Source of the DNA: Roseivirga seohaensis
Lineage (GTDB): Bacteria; Bacteroidota; Bacteroidia; Cytophagales; Cyclobacteriaceae
Direction of reading: 5' to 3'
DNA length: 64,000 bases
Assembly: GCF_001592945.1 (NCBI RefSeq)
Contig: NZ_LRPB01000001.1
Span: 62,001-126,000 of the forward strand
Part shown: one piece after another, positions 1 to 8,295 of the stretch
How the letters are laid out: each line of letters begins with the position of its first letter
Position numbering within the stretch: position 1 is the stretch's first letter
The notes under the pieces: model-generated
The model's database searches: none
Told to the model about the DNA's origin: nothing
Seen by the model: only the letters and a program-made list of their open reading frames with translations
Position numbers and translations under genes: made by a program

Positions 1-156
1 AGAAAACCCCAATAGGCAAATGATGACCAGTAAGTAATGACCTTTTTTCATAATTTTCATTTGTGTTAGCAATTACATAAAGATAACTGATTTTTTAGTT
101 TTAGGTTACAGAATACCCACATCATCTTTAGGTGCCGATACCTTCACACCAAGGCG

Positions 157-185
157 TTGTTTTTATGATCTAATTGTTACTTTTG
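157..185 (+). promoter_or_regulatory. Predicted gcvT promoter
   Basis: A TACTTTTG box at 178-185 fits the Bacteroidota -7 consensus TAnnTTTG, and a GTTG lies 18 bp upstream (TTG at 157-159). The box ends 20 bp before the gcvT start. The -33 spacing is a little shorter than the usual 19-20 bp. I see nothing else in bases 1-156. Confidence 0.4.
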
Positions 186-205
186 CCTACAAATTAAATC
201 ACCCT

Positions 206-1300
206 ATGGAAATGGAATTGAAAAAAGTAGCCCTTAATGACCTCCACGAAAAACTTGGAGCTAAAATGGTACCCTTTGCAGGTTATAACATGCCTGTTCG
301 CTATTCATCTGATTTAGAAGAACACAACACGGTAAGAAATGGCGTTGGAGTTTTTGACGTTTCGCATATGGGTGAATTTGTTATAGAAGGGCCCGAAGCC
401 CTTGACCTTATTCAGCGAGTAACAAGTAACGATGCCTCAAAGCTAGTAGATGGCCAAGCGCAATATTCTTACCTACCAAATGAAGATGGTGGTGTAGTAG
501 ACGATTTGCTAGTATACAAATTCAAAGAAGAGAAGTATATGCTTGTAGTGAATGCTTCCAATATTGAAAAAGATTGGAACTGGATTAGCAAGTACAATAC
601 GAAAGGCGCCATTATGAAAAACGTTTCGGACAGCCATTCTCTTTTTGCTGTTCAAGGCCCTAAAGCTGTAGAAGCACTTCAATCACTTACTTCAGTAAAT
701 CTATCTGACATTAAATTCTACAACTTCGTAGTAGGGCCTTTTGCAGGCGTAGAATACGTAATCATTTCAGCAACGGGTTATACCGGTGCTGGTGGTTTTG
801 AAATCTACGTAAGCAATGAGCATGCTGAACAAGTTTGGAATGCCATTTTCGAAGCAGGTGCGACCTTTGATATTAAGCCTATTGGCTTAGGCGCCAGAGA
901 TACGCTACGTTTAGAAATGGGGTACTGCCTTTACGGAAATGATATTACTGACGAAACTTCGCCATTAGAGGCAGGCTTAGGTTGGGTAACTAAATTCACC
1001 AAAGAATTCACTAATTCTAAAAACCTTCAAGCAGAAAAAGAAGCGGGTGTAAAACGTAAACTTGTTGCCTTTAAAATGATTGACAAGGGTATTCCAAGAA
1101 GCCATTATGCGTTAGAAGATGCTAGCGAAAACACTATAGGTGAAGTAACTTCTGGTACCATGTCACCTTCACTGGGTTATGGAATAGGTTTAGGCTATGT
1201 AACTATTGAAAACGCTAAAATAGGAACTGAAATCTATGTGGCTGTAAGAAATAGAAAGCTTAAAGCCGAAGTGGTTAAACTTCCTTTTTATAAAGCTTAA
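206..1300 (+). CDS. gcvT: Glycine cleavage system T protein (aminomethyltransferase)
   Basis: Transfers the methylene group from the aminomethyl arm of H protein to tetrahydrofolate, releasing ammonia, in the cytoplasmic glycine cleavage complex. The 364-residue length equals that of the E. coli enzyme. The folate-binding GcvT fold is recognisable throughout: [11 protein letters not shown] near residue 25, the VVDDLLVY segment with the catalytic aspartate near residue 100, [10 protein letters not shown] near residue 190, and SPLEAGLGW near residue 250, followed by the C-terminal barrel. The ATG at 206 gives MEMELKK; an ATG two codons later is possible. GcvH and GcvP are not in the window, so the system is split across the chromosome. 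The next gene begins 25 bp downstream and may be cotranscribed. Confidence 0.97.
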   Translation: MEMELKKVALNDLHEKLGAKMVPFAGYNMPVRYSSDLEEHNTVRNGVGVFDVSHMGEFVIEGPEALDLIQRVTSNDASKLVDGQAQYSYLPNEDGGVVDDLLVYKFKEEKYMLVVNASNIEKDWNWISKYNTKGAIMKNVSDSHSLFAVQGPKAVEALQSLTSVNLSDIKFYNFVVGPFAGVEYVIISATGYTGAGGFEIYVSNEHAEQVWNAIFEAGATFDIKPIGLGARDTLRLEMGYCLYGNDITDETSPLEAGLGWVTKFTKEFTNSKNLQAEKEAGVKRKLVAFKMIDKGIPRSHYALEDASENTIGEVTSGTMSPSLGYGIGLGYVTIENAKIGTEIYVAVRNRKLKAEVVKLPFYKA

Positions 1301-1325
1301 TTAAAGCACCATATAGCGCCAATAC

Positions 1326-2024
1326 ATGAAAATAGACGTTTGTTATACCCCCGAACTTATCCATCAGTTTGAGGTTGAAAATAAAACCGTAGTAGTGATT
1401 GATATTCTCAGGGCTACTTCGTGTATGGTTGCCGGATTGGGTTCGGGTATACAATCTATTACACCAGTAGCCACCGTTGAAGAATGTGAGGCACTTGGCG
1501 CACAAGGTTACATTATGGCGGGTGAACGAGGTGGGGAAAAGGTAGAGCAGTTCCATATTGGTAACTCTCCATTCGACTACATGAAACCTGAAATGAAAGG
1601 TAAAAAAGTAGCCACCACCACCACCAATGGTACACAAGCCATTGAGCTTTCGAAAAATGCAAAAGAAGTGATTATAGGCGCTTTTCTTAATCTAAGTGCA
1701 GTAGTAAATCATCTGATGAAGTCAGAAAACGATGTGTTGCTATTCTGTGCAGGCTGGAAAGGAAAGTATAATTTAGAGGATAGCCTTTTTGCCGGGGCAG
1801 TTTGTAATGCGCTAAAGCAAAATACTGAATTAGAAAGTGATTCAGCATTATGTGCTTTTTTCTTATATCAATCAATGGCTAGCGATCTGGCCTATTACAT
1901 CAATAGGAGTAATCACGCAGCAAGACTTTCTAAATTCAATGTAAAAGAAGACATTGAATATTGTGCACGACTGAATGAGTTTAATGTAGTTCCTAAATTA
2001 GTGGGTTCAGAACTTACCGTTTAA
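1326..2024 (+). CDS. comB: 2-phosphosulfolactate phosphatase family protein (ComB-like)
   Basis: ComB enzymes remove phosphate from 2-phosphosulfolactate to give sulfolactate, first described in archaeal coenzyme M synthesis and also found in many bacteria. The 232 residues show the family blocks in order: VVIDILRATS (about 24-33), AGERGG (about 65), GNSPF (about 78), TTTTNGTQA (about 96-104) and a C-terminal ARLNEFNVVP segment. The length is normal and the ATG at 1326 places the first strand correctly. No ComA, sulfolactate dehydrogenase or coenzyme M gene is in the window, so the pathway here is unknown. In Bacteroidota a link to sulfonolipid (capnine) precursors is possible, but that is inference. 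It ends 7 bp from the convergent hydroxylase gene. Confidence 0.88.
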   Translation: MKIDVCYTPELIHQFEVENKTVVVIDILRATSCMVAGLGSGIQSITPVATVEECEALGAQGYIMAGERGGEKVEQFHIGNSPFDYMKPEMKGKKVATTTTNGTQAIELSKNAKEVIIGAFLNLSAVVNHLMKSENDVLLFCAGWKGKYNLEDSLFAGAVCNALKQNTELESDSALCAFFLYQSMASDLAYYINRSNHAARLSKFNVKEDIEYCARLNEFNVVPKLVGSELTV

Positions 2025-2031
2025 TGTTATT

Positions 2032-2832
2032 TTAAGCCTGCTTAGCTAAAGGCTTCTCAATTTCCTCAGGATCAAGATCAACTTGAACTTCGGCATTCTT
2101 GAGTACATTTTTTAGCCTTTTACTCTTTTCTCTTAAACCATATACCCAACGGTTCATGGGCTGAAAAATCTTTGGTAGGTCAGTTCTGAATACATCGCAA
2201 AACAACACCACTCTCGTTTCATTGGTTTTATTCCAAACTGCGTGTTGGAAAGTATCATCGAAAAGCACGTCCTCTCCCTCTTTCCAATCATAGCGCTGGC
2301 CACCATCAATAATATAGCACTCACCTTCTTTAGGAATAATTAAACCTAAATGGTACCGCCAAACGCCCTTGTAAAAACCATTGTGAGGAGGGATATGTTT
2401 TCTAGGTCCAATAATTGAAAACATGGCAGTAGTAATACCCGGAACTTGCTTTAAAAGTGCGGTGGTTTTTGGCGCCTTTGCACAATTAGCATCCTGCCAA
2501 TTGTCGTAAGCTTTGAACATAAAAACACGCCAAGCCGATTTATCCTTATCTGAAATAAATCGTTGAATCTTATCTACCTCATGGAATTTAGGAATATCAT
2601 TCTCATTTTTCAGAACTTCAATCAACTCTTCTTGAATAACCCTCCAATTATCTTTTAGTATTTTATGCTGAGGAAAAAATTCGTCCACATCTACAATAGG
2701 GGGATTCTTCTTGAAGATTCGTAATACCAGAGAAAAAGTAATTGCTATTAGACTTGGCTCAACAAAGTAGAGAATCACATTCAGCAAAATAAAAGCTAGG
2801 AGAATTACACCTAAAATCTCTAAAATGATCAT
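2032..2832 (-). CDS. Membrane-anchored aspartyl/asparaginyl beta-hydroxylase family protein (LpxO-like)
   Basis: An Fe(II)/2-oxoglutarate dioxygenase of the aspartyl/asparaginyl beta-hydroxylase family, 266 residues. A hydrophobic N-terminus (about residues 1-40) should anchor it in the inner membrane, as in LpxO lipid A hydroxylases. The catalytic part shows KHIPPHNG (first metal histidine near residue 150), WRYHLGLIIP, and DDTFQHAVWNKTNETRVVLF with the distal histidine near residue 197 and a downstream arginine for 2-oxoglutarate. The membrane anchor and length suggest hydroxylation of a lipid A acyl chain or another membrane lipid, but a protein substrate is not excluded. The C-terminal 40 residues are charged and not obviously part of the fold. 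A second, soluble family member lies at 12076-12651. Confidence 0.85.
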   Translation of the reverse strand: MIILEILGVILLAFILLNVILYFVEPSLIAITFSLVLRIFKKNPPIVDVDEFFPQHKILKDNWRVIQEELIEVLKNENDIPKFHEVDKIQRFISDKDKSAWRVFMFKAYDNWQDANCAKAPKTTALLKQVPGITTAMFSIIGPRKHIPPHNGFYKGVWRYHLGLIIPKEGECYIIDGGQRYDWKEGEDVLFDDTFQHAVWNKTNETRVVLFCDVFRTDLPKIFQPMNRWVYGLREKSKRLKNVLKNAEVQVDLDPEEIEKPLAKQA

Positions 2833-2951
2833 AACAGCGCGGTGATTTTAATTAAAAAAGGTGTTTAAAGTTGCTAAAAATTTAATCTATTGACATTCAT
2901 AGAACACAAAAAGTTCAACCTAATTTCTCCTAAAATTGTTTAAGCTTCGAA

Positions 2952-3296
2952 TTACGGATTTAACTTCTCATTATTCTTATGTCTTTCCTTATCTCTTTGT
3001 GTTTTTTTAGCCATCTTCATGTCCCAAGCGGCTTGTAAATCCGTCCCTGTTTGATTGGCCAAGCAAACCACCACAAACATTACATCGGCCAGCTCTTCAC
3101 CCAAATCTTTATTTTTATCTGATTCTTTTTCAGACTGTTCACCATACCTACGCGCAATAATACGAGCAACTTCCCCCACTTCTTCTGTCAACTGTGCCAT
3201 GTTGGTAAGCTCATTGAAATAGCGAACGCCAAACTCCTTTATCCAATTGTCCACTTCCTTTTGAACGGCAGTTATTCCTTTCGATTGCTCAGTCAT
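2952..3296 (-). CDS. MazG-like nucleotide pyrophosphohydrolase
   Basis: A 114-residue all-alpha NTP pyrophosphohydrolase of the MazG superfamily, which hydrolyses (d)NTPs to NMP and pyrophosphate and probably cleans the nucleotide pool. The metal-binding signature is present: LTEEVGEVAR (about residues 36-45) and GEELADVMFVV (about 67-77), with acidic residues in the EExxE and ExxD pattern. Only one MazG domain is present, as in short single-domain members. The start codon shares one base with the stop codon of the upstream dtd gene (TAATG), so the two are translationally coupled. dtd next to a mazG-like gene fits a common theme of removing faulty nucleotides and mischarged tRNAs. Confidence 0.9.
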   Translation of the reverse strand: MTEQSKGITAVQKEVDNWIKEFGVRYFNELTNMAQLTEEVGEVARIIARRYGEQSEKESDKNKDLGEELADVMFVVVCLANQTGTDLQAAWDMKMAKKTQRDKERHKNNEKLNP

Positions 3297-3748
3297 TATT
3301 TTTTGTCTTTAGTATCAATTATTATGGTTACTGGCCCATCATTTACCAAGGCCACTTTCATGTCTGCACCAAACTCGCCTGAGCCAATGGCTTTCCCCAA
3401 ATCCATTGCCAATTGCTCTTTAAACGCTTCGTATAGAGGAATGGCTACATCGGGTTTAGCTGCTTTAATGTATGAGGGTCGATTTCCCTTTTTAGTGCTC
3501 GCGTGTAGTGTGAACTGGCTAATCACCAAAACTTCGCCATCTACATCAATCACGCTTTTATTCATTACGCCCTCTTCGTCTTCGAAAATACGCATATTCA
3601 CTATTTTACGGCTCAGCCACTCAATATCTTCATGATTATCGGCTTCTTCTATGCCAATTAAAATCATTAAACCTCTGCCAATAGCAGCCTTCACTTGGCC
3701 GTCTATGGTTACCGATGACTCGGAAACATGTTGTAACACTGCGATCAT
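3296..3748 (-). CDS. dtd: D-aminoacyl-tRNA deacylase
   Basis: Hydrolyses the ester bond between D-amino acids (and glycine mischarged on tRNA-Ala) and tRNA, keeping D-residues out of translation. The 150-residue length is typical. Both DTD signatures are visible: SQFTLHAS near residue 77 (the SQxxL motif) and NDGPVTIII near residue 137 (the NxGPVT motif carrying the Gly-cisPro pair), along with the N-terminal MIAVLQHVSESSVTI strand. The ATG at 3748 is the family start. Its stop overlaps the start of the mazG-like gene by one base. The divergent membrane-protein gene starts about 60 bp upstream. Confidence 0.96.
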   Translation of the reverse strand: MIAVLQHVSESSVTIDGQVKAAIGRGLMILIGIEEADNHEDIEWLSRKIVNMRIFEDEEGVMNKSVIDVDGEVLVISQFTLHASTKKGNRPSYIKAAKPDVAIPLYEAFKEQLAMDLGKAIGSGEFGADMKVALVNDGPVTIIIDTKDKK

Positions 3749-3809
3749 ATCAATGCAAAAAACCCCATTAATAAAATAGGATTCAAGTAATTTAGCTAAA
3801 TTTCAAACT

Positions 3810-4997
3810 ATGCGAATTAGGTTATTTTGGCTGGCCATTTTTTTAAGCATCACTGTGGCTGCCTTCCTTTTCTATAAAAACACTCAAGCGCCTATTACTT
3901 ATGGTTTAGCGCCTGCTTTTGACGGAAATGACTACACGCATATTTACCACTATTTTGTGGGTTTAGAAGAAAATTATCAAGTTCCTTTTCCTTTTAACGG
4001 ACGAATTTTAGTGCCTTGGCTGGCTGCTCAAATCGACTCGGGGAATATGATTCAGGATTTTCAATGGGTGAACCTGTTTTTCACCTTAGCCTCTATAATC
4101 GCTCTATTTGTGCTTTGGAGGCAAATGGGTTTTGAACTGAAATGGTTTATGGCTGGCTTTTTCTGGCTGCTCTTTCATTGGACAGGCATCATTCGCCTAA
4201 ATGCCTTCGATCCGGTTACGGTTGATCTTCCAGTCTACCTTTTTCAGGCCTTACTATTACTCATTATTCTGAAAAGAAAATTCGTATGGTTACTGATTCT
4301 AGCTCCAATGGCCACCGCTCAAAAAGAATCATTTTTAGCCTTAGTCATCATTCTTACTGTTTATGGCATTTGGCACAATCGTAAAACCGAAGAAGGCTAT
4401 TATCCAATTCCATTATTAATTTCGGCTGTTGCACTTTCACTCATTACGAAATTCTTTATAGCACACTATTTTTCTCCTATAGAAGAAGGAAAAGGAGCCA
4501 TCATCACCTTACTCTACCACGCAAAAGAAACCATCCTCCACCCTTTTGAAATTGTGCGCTGGTTGGTAGCCATGTTTGTGGCATTTGGGCCTGCTTTGTT
4601 TTTGGCTGGAAGAAAATACGTATTGGCAAATCGTTATGACAACACACGAAATGTGCTTCTGATTTTTACGCTTACCTATCTGGCTTTCGGTATTTTGGCG
4701 GGTGGCGATATGACGCGCATTATCTATCTCGGTTTCCCCTTTATTGCCACTTGGATAATGTATGAGCTGCGCGAAATGAGAACCAAGCCCTTATTTATTC
4801 TTGGGCTTTTGTCACTTCCGCTTATGATGCTGCACCATCATCTTCCTGACCCTGCTTTTCAAATGGAACTATGGAAAAGTTGGTATCCTGAGTTTGCCAA
4901 TACCAACATTGTGTTGATGTATTTGGCTTATGGGGGCATTGCGACATTAATTGCTTACCGTGTTAATCAGGCCGCTCCTACGGAGCTCAAAAACTAA
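3810..4997 (+). CDS. Polytopic membrane protein of unknown function
   Basis: A 395-residue inner-membrane protein with about 11-12 predicted transmembrane segments, starting with residues 4-21. After the first helix comes a periplasmic-looking loop with YHYFVGLEENYQVPFPFNGR and the phrase RILVPWLA. Many GT-C-like polytopic proteins also carry a conserved aspartate/arginine-containing first loop, but I see no motif that proves glycosyl transfer, so no function is assigned. The last nine codons (QAAPTELKN and the stop) lie inside the first copy of a palindromic repeat that recurs 232 bp downstream, so the repeat seems to have supplied the present C-terminus. The gene is divergent from dtd and convergent with the next gene. 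Confidence 0.75.
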   Translation: MRIRLFWLAIFLSITVAAFLFYKNTQAPITYGLAPAFDGNDYTHIYHYFVGLEENYQVPFPFNGRILVPWLAAQIDSGNMIQDFQWVNLFFTLASIIALFVLWRQMGFELKWFMAGFFWLLFHWTGIIRLNAFDPVTVDLPVYLFQALLLLIILKRKFVWLLILAPMATAQKESFLALVIILTVYGIWHNRKTEEGYYPIPLLISAVALSLITKFFIAHYFSPIEEGKGAIITLLYHAKETILHPFEIVRWLVAMFVAFGPALFLAGRKYVLANRYDNTRNVLLIFTLTYLAFGILAGGDMTRIIYLGFPFIATWIMYELREMRTKPLFILGLLSLPLMMLHHHLPDPAFQMELWKSWYPEFANTNIVLMYLAYGGIATLIAYRVNQAAPTELKN

Positions 4998-5169
4998 TAT
5001 TTAAATTTATTAGTCTACAAACAGGGCGTCCCGATGGGACTTCTCACAATACAGTAGAAATCAATATGGCACTTAAGTTTACTATTCAATAGCTCAACCC
5101 AATAACCCCAGAGGCGTACCCTGTTGGTAGGCAAACAGAGGATTAAAAACATAAGCCCCAGCGGGGCGA
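4968..5169. repeat. Composite palindromic repeat, copy 1
   Basis: About 200 bp holding four short GC-rich palindromes in fixed order: GCTCCTACGGAGC (4974-4986), GTCCCGATGGGAC (5028-5040), an imperfect CCCCAGAGGCG (5107-5117) and GCCCCAGCGGGGC (5155-5167). The 5' part overlaps the end of the upstream coding region and supplies its stop codon. It matches copy 2 closely over the first 75 bp and at the palindromes, with a diverged centre. With copy 2 it fills the gene-free stretch 4998-5407. Small open frames here are products of the palindromes, not genes. It resembles the interspersed palindromic repeats of Bacteroidota genomes; no transposase is adjacent. Confidence 0.8.
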
Positions 5170-5199
5170 ATGTCTTTACACCATATTTACGACCAAACA

Positions 5200-5400
5200 C
5201 AGGCCGCTCCTACGGAGCTCTAAAACTAACATTTAAATCTTACTACAAACAGGTCGTCCCGCTGGGACTCTTGGAAATGTAGTTAGACTCAAGACAGCTT
5301 TCAAACTCATGATTATAACGAGATTCAATCCGTCAAACCCCAGAGGGGTGTCCTGTTTGTAGACAATAGTGAAAAGATATACAAAGCCCCAGCGGGGCGA
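5200..5400. repeat. Composite palindromic repeat, copy 2
   Basis: A second unit in the same orientation, 232 bp after copy 1, with the same four palindromes: GCTCCTACGGAGC (5206-5218), GTCCCGCTGGGAC (5256-5268), CCCCAGAGGGG (5338-5348) and GCCCCAGCGGGGC (5386-5398). All four are perfect here, so this copy looks less decayed than copy 1. It ends 7 bp before the stop of the convergent minus-strand gene at 5408. The pair thus sits exactly between two converging gene ends, where hairpins could also stop transcription or protect mRNA 3' ends. Confidence 0.8.
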
Positions 5401-5407
5401 CCTGTTC

Positions 5408-5929
5408 TCACTCCATATCCCTACGAGAAAGCCAAAACAGTCTCCCAAAAAGTCCAATGAAGCTCATAATCAGTCCGAAATAAAGCCAAACCGTCCAAAC
5501 CCCTTGAAGGAACATATCACCCAAAACACCCAGTTTATCTTGAAAACTCAGACTCGAAAAAGGGGCGTAAAGAATCCATTCTCCGTCATTCTCAAAACCT
5601 TTGTTCACTCCGTCAGCTGGTAAAGCTTGATGAAGCAAATAAATTGAAAGTCCGATAAAGAGTGTAAGGAAAATAACTTGGACTGCATTTTTGAATTTAC
5701 TGACAAATGCACGCATAATAAAAGTCCAACTGCCAATGGCCGCATAAACCAGAAAAAAGAAGACTGAGGTTTCTGCAATAAAATAAGTGTCGCCAATTCC
5801 GAAAGAGGTATCACCAAACACCGATGTTACTTTAAAGAAAGTAAAAACAAGCAATAATGAGAAAATTGCGCTCAGCAACAACCAAAGCAATTCAGAAAGC
5901 CAGAGTTTCGATTTAAGTAAATCCTTCAT
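5408..5929 (-). CDS. Four-helix membrane protein of unknown function
   Basis: A 173-residue protein with about four predicted membrane helices (roughly residues 12-33, 52-72, 82-101 and 142-164) and a short loop near 108-135 that contains no recognisable motif. It has no signal peptide and I do not recognise the family. The ATG at 5929 directly follows (1 bp gap) the stop codon of the SDR-like gene, so it is the last gene of a minus-strand run 7177-5408. Its 3' end abuts the palindromic repeat pair, which may serve as its terminator. Confidence 0.6.
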   Translation of the reverse strand: MKDLLKSKLWLSELLWLLLSAIFSLLLVFTFFKVTSVFGDTSFGIGDTYFIAETSVFFFLVYAAIGSWTFIMRAFVSKFKNAVQVIFLTLFIGLSIYLLHQALPADGVNKGFENDGEWILYAPFSSLSFQDKLGVLGDMFLQGVWTVWLYFGLIMSFIGLFGRLFWLSRRDME

Positions 5930-5930
5930 T

Positions 5931-6581
5931 TCACATCTTCTGCATAATTTCTGACTGGTAATAATAACAACCCTTATCGTCTTGTTGGGCTACTTTCATC
6001 ATAGCATCTGCCACTTTATCGGCATGAATGGGGCGATACTTTTTCAATGGACCAATAAACGGAATAATACGGGTAACGATTTGCGCAAACTTTTCACCTG
6101 GCCGACTTTCACTACGGTTTCCACGCAACAAGCTCGGTTTAAAAATATAGATGGTTCGGTAAGCGAGAAATGAGAGTTTGTCTTCCAGCTCCCCTTTCAC
6201 CCTGTTATAAAAATACCTTGAGTTTTTATCTGAGCCCATGGCCGACACTAAGAAATACCTTTCTGCACCAGACTTCAATGCCCTTTCTGCCAAATTGTAG
6301 CAGTAGGTAAAGTCCACCTTATAAAAAGCTTCTTTCGATCCTGCCTTTTTAATAGTTGTTCCCAAGCAGCAGAAAATGTCATCTGCTTTCGGGAAGTCTT
6401 CCATACTTTCTAGCTGATCGAAATCAACGCTGAGTTCGGCATATTTCTGATGCGAAATACCCAAGGGTTTTCTAACCAGTGCTATGACCTTAGCATACTG
6501 GTTGCTGTTCAATAAATTTTGAGTGAGTGACCGACCAATCAGTCCGCTTGCACCGGCAACGATTGCTGTTTTTTGTTCCAT
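5931..6581 (-). CDS. NAD(P)-binding atypical SDR family protein (HTATIP2/oxidoreductase-like)
   Basis: A 216-residue Rossmann protein of the atypical short-chain dehydrogenase type. The dinucleotide-binding loop GASGLIG is at residues 10-16, an acidic/basic cofactor segment follows the second strand (ALVRKPLG), and the FCCLGTTIKKAGS block and YNRVKGELE (YxxxK, near residue 125) match the HTATIP2/YwnB-like group. The substrate is unknown; such proteins often act on quinones or serve as redox sensors. It overlaps the end of the upstream thioredoxin-like gene by 43 bp in another frame, and the downstream membrane gene follows after 1 bp, so all three are probably cotranslated. The ATG at 6581 puts the first strand right at the N-terminus, as expected. 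Confidence 0.82.
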   Translation of the reverse strand: MEQKTAIVAGASGLIGRSLTQNLLNSNQYAKVIALVRKPLGISHQKYAELSVDFDQLESMEDFPKADDIFCCLGTTIKKAGSKEAFYKVDFTYCYNLAERALKSGAERYFLVSAMGSDKNSRYFYNRVKGELEDKLSFLAYRTIYIFKPSLLRGNRSESRPGEKFAQIVTRIIPFIGPLKKYRPIHADKVADAMMKVAQQDDKGCYYYQSEIMQKM

Positions 6582-7177
6582 AACTCTAATTTAGCTAAAA
6601 ATTCATTCTGTAGAGTTATGCCTTTATCTTGGGCGTACCACAAGTGTAAATACACTACAAACTCGGTTGCGGTGCGCTCTTGTGTCTTTTTATTTTCTAA
6701 AAACTCGTTTTGAATTTCGGTAGGCCTTGGGCCCCAATCACCTAAAACAGTTAAACTTTCAGGATCAAGGCCAATGATTTTTGGAATAGAGCGTCCACCA
6801 TTAGTTAGGAACTGATCTATTACTTCGGGATGCTCATCGCGCAAAATCACTTTCATTTCTAAAAGTGGATTCAGCTGCGTCATTTTATAAATGAAGGGCA
6901 GGTTTTGGGCGGCATCGCCACACCAGCCTTCGGTTATTACTAATAATGTGAGCGGAGATGTAATGTTGAGTAAACGCTCTTGAATTTCGGGAGTTAACTT
7001 TCCAATTTTCGTCCATTTTTTCATGCGCTTATCGTTCATTCGCGCATAATTCAACATGGCCTCCGACTGATTCTCTCCAGTCGTTTTTTCCTCCATTAAT
7101 AAGCCACTAAGCAAGCTTAAATATTGCTCATAGCTCATAGCGTTTTCAAGTAATTCTTTGGTAATAACAGCTTCCAT
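6539..7177 (-). CDS. Thioredoxin-like family protein
   Basis: A 212-residue cytoplasmic protein of a thioredoxin-like family common in Bacteroidota. The active-site region reads EGWCGDAAQNLP (about residues 83-94), so the second cysteine of a CxxC site is replaced and only one cysteine remains. A later SIPKIIGLD segment (about 128-136) matches the cis-proline strand of the thioredoxin fold. It is preceded by a helical N-terminus of about 60 residues. A single-cysteine site argues against ordinary disulfide reduction and for monothiol, bacilliredoxin-like or structural roles; this is inference. Its last 43 bp overlap the next gene. Confidence 0.78.
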   Translation of the reverse strand: MEAVITKELLENAMSYEQYLSLLSGLLMEEKTTGENQSEAMLNYARMNDKRMKKWTKIGKLTPEIQERLLNITSPLTLLVITEGWCGDAAQNLPFIYKMTQLNPLLEMKVILRDEHPEVIDQFLTNGGRSIPKIIGLDPESLTVLGDWGPRPTEIQNEFLENKKTQERTATEFVVYLHLWYAQDKGITLQNEFLAKLELWNKKQQSLPVQAD

Positions 7178-7215
7178 AAGTCATGATTTTTGAATGACAA
7201 TATGGAAACCAAAGG

Positions 7216-7638
7216 CTATTCAGAATCGTTCGATTCTTCCCATTTTTTGAAGCGATCCACATCGCTTCTGAAGCTTTTTCCCAACCAAACCAGAACGGTA
7301 GCATCATCTATAAGTCCGGCAACGGGAATAAAGTCAGGAATGGCATCGATTGGAGTAACAAAATAGATTAAGCCTGCCACAAACATGATAATGGTTTGCC
7401 AAGGCGTTTCAGTATAAACACCTTTCAAATAACTTGAAATCATGCGCATAATCAAGGATAGAAACTCAACGATTTTTGCTTTAAGAGAGTCATCACTACT
7501 ACTGGCTTCCATCTTTTTTTGTGTATCGGCCAATAGCTCTTTGAGCTTTACGCGGTCATTCACAATTTTACCCGCCTTGGCTTTCATTTTGCCAAAAAAT
7601 TGCTCTTCTCTTTCGTTTAAATCCTTCTCCTTACTCAT
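7216..7638 (-). CDS. YkvA family protein (DUF1232)
   Basis: A 140-residue protein with a DUF1232 domain at about residues 75-125. The domain shows a short hydrophobic stretch FVAGLIYFVTPIDAIPDF, followed by PVAGLIDDATVLVWLGK, the hallmark of this family, in which a predicted membrane hairpin holds conserved Pro-Asp residues. The N-terminal half is charged and likely coiled coil. The biochemical role of the family is not known. The gene lies 7 bp after the following-frame neighbour 7645-8172 and about 40 bp before the thioredoxin-like gene, all on the minus strand. Confidence 0.88.
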   Translation of the reverse strand: MSKEKDLNEREEQFFGKMKAKAGKIVNDRVKLKELLADTQKKMEASSSDDSLKAKIVEFLSLIMRMISSYLKGVYTETPWQTIIMFVAGLIYFVTPIDAIPDFIPVAGLIDDATVLVWLGKSFRSDVDRFKKWEESNDSE

Positions 7639-7644
7639 ACACGA

Positions 7645-8172
7645 TTAAAAAACTTGTCTAATTTCATTTTTTACAAAAGAGAGCGTATCACCAATGGGGT
7701 CACTCTCGAGCTTCATCATCTTATCAAAAATTGTCTGAGATAAATCTATAGCATTATTTTCGGCCTTCATTTCTTGAGAGGCATCTTGAATAACGGCAAT
7801 AATTATGTTCACCGTATCTCTAACTCGCTGCCATGCCTCATCGCTCATATAAACCTGCTGCGAAAGGTTATGGTTTAGTTCTTCACCAATTTCGTTCAAT
7901 AACAAGTGTTGAAATTCGAAAGCGTTTATACTAGGGTTACTCAACCGAAGCAGCATATTATTGGGCGAAATGCGCTCCAGCAACAAACAGATGCGCTCGT
8001 AGGCTTGAAGTCGAATGGGCAAAACAGTGTCAGTAGTTTTCATTTTGAGCCCAATCAATTGAGCATCGAACTGCTTTTGCAAAAAATTTCTGACAACTAA
8101 ATACACAGCATAAAGCACTAGCCCCGCTGGAATTAAAATTTGAATTAAATCGGTAAGGTATTCCATGTTCAT
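7645..8172 (-). CDS. Single-pass membrane protein, conserved hypothetical
   Basis: A 175-residue protein with one N-terminal transmembrane helix (about residues 9-28) followed by a helical cytoplasmic domain rich in Leu, Glu and Gln. The segment LPIRLQAYERICLLLERISP near residue 50 and a central QVYMSDEAWQRVRDTVN look like a conserved core. I know this type as an uncharacterised Bacteroidota protein and assign no function. ATG codons at 8172 and 8166 both work; the first is taken. It sits 6 bp upstream of the YkvA gene, suggesting a joint membrane-linked role. Confidence 0.65.
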   Translation of the reverse strand: MNMEYLTDLIQILIPAGLVLYAVYLVVRNFLQKQFDAQLIGLKMKTTDTVLPIRLQAYERICLLLERISPNNMLLRLSNPSINAFEFQHLLLNEIGEELNHNLSQQVYMSDEAWQRVRDTVNIIIAVIQDASQEMKAENNAIDLSQTIFDKMMKLESDPIGDTLSFVKNEIRQVF

Positions 8173-8295
8173 TTTTAATACGACATTCTGCTAGACTGTC
8201 GGAAATTGTGAGTGAAAATAATGAGATTATTGGCCAAAGCCATTGATCTAACTAGATTTTCATTTTTTCATTGTTTGAAAAGAAGGGCAATCATG

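Noticed and set aside
1275-1637. 120-codon minus-strand open frame over comB and the end of gcvT
   Set aside because: Antisense to a well-supported gene, with no recognisable domain.
5015-5457. Two small minus-strand open frames (5015-5200 and 5233-5457)
   Set aside because: They fall on the palindromic repeats; their proteins are only translations of the repeat and the second overlaps the end of a better-supported gene.
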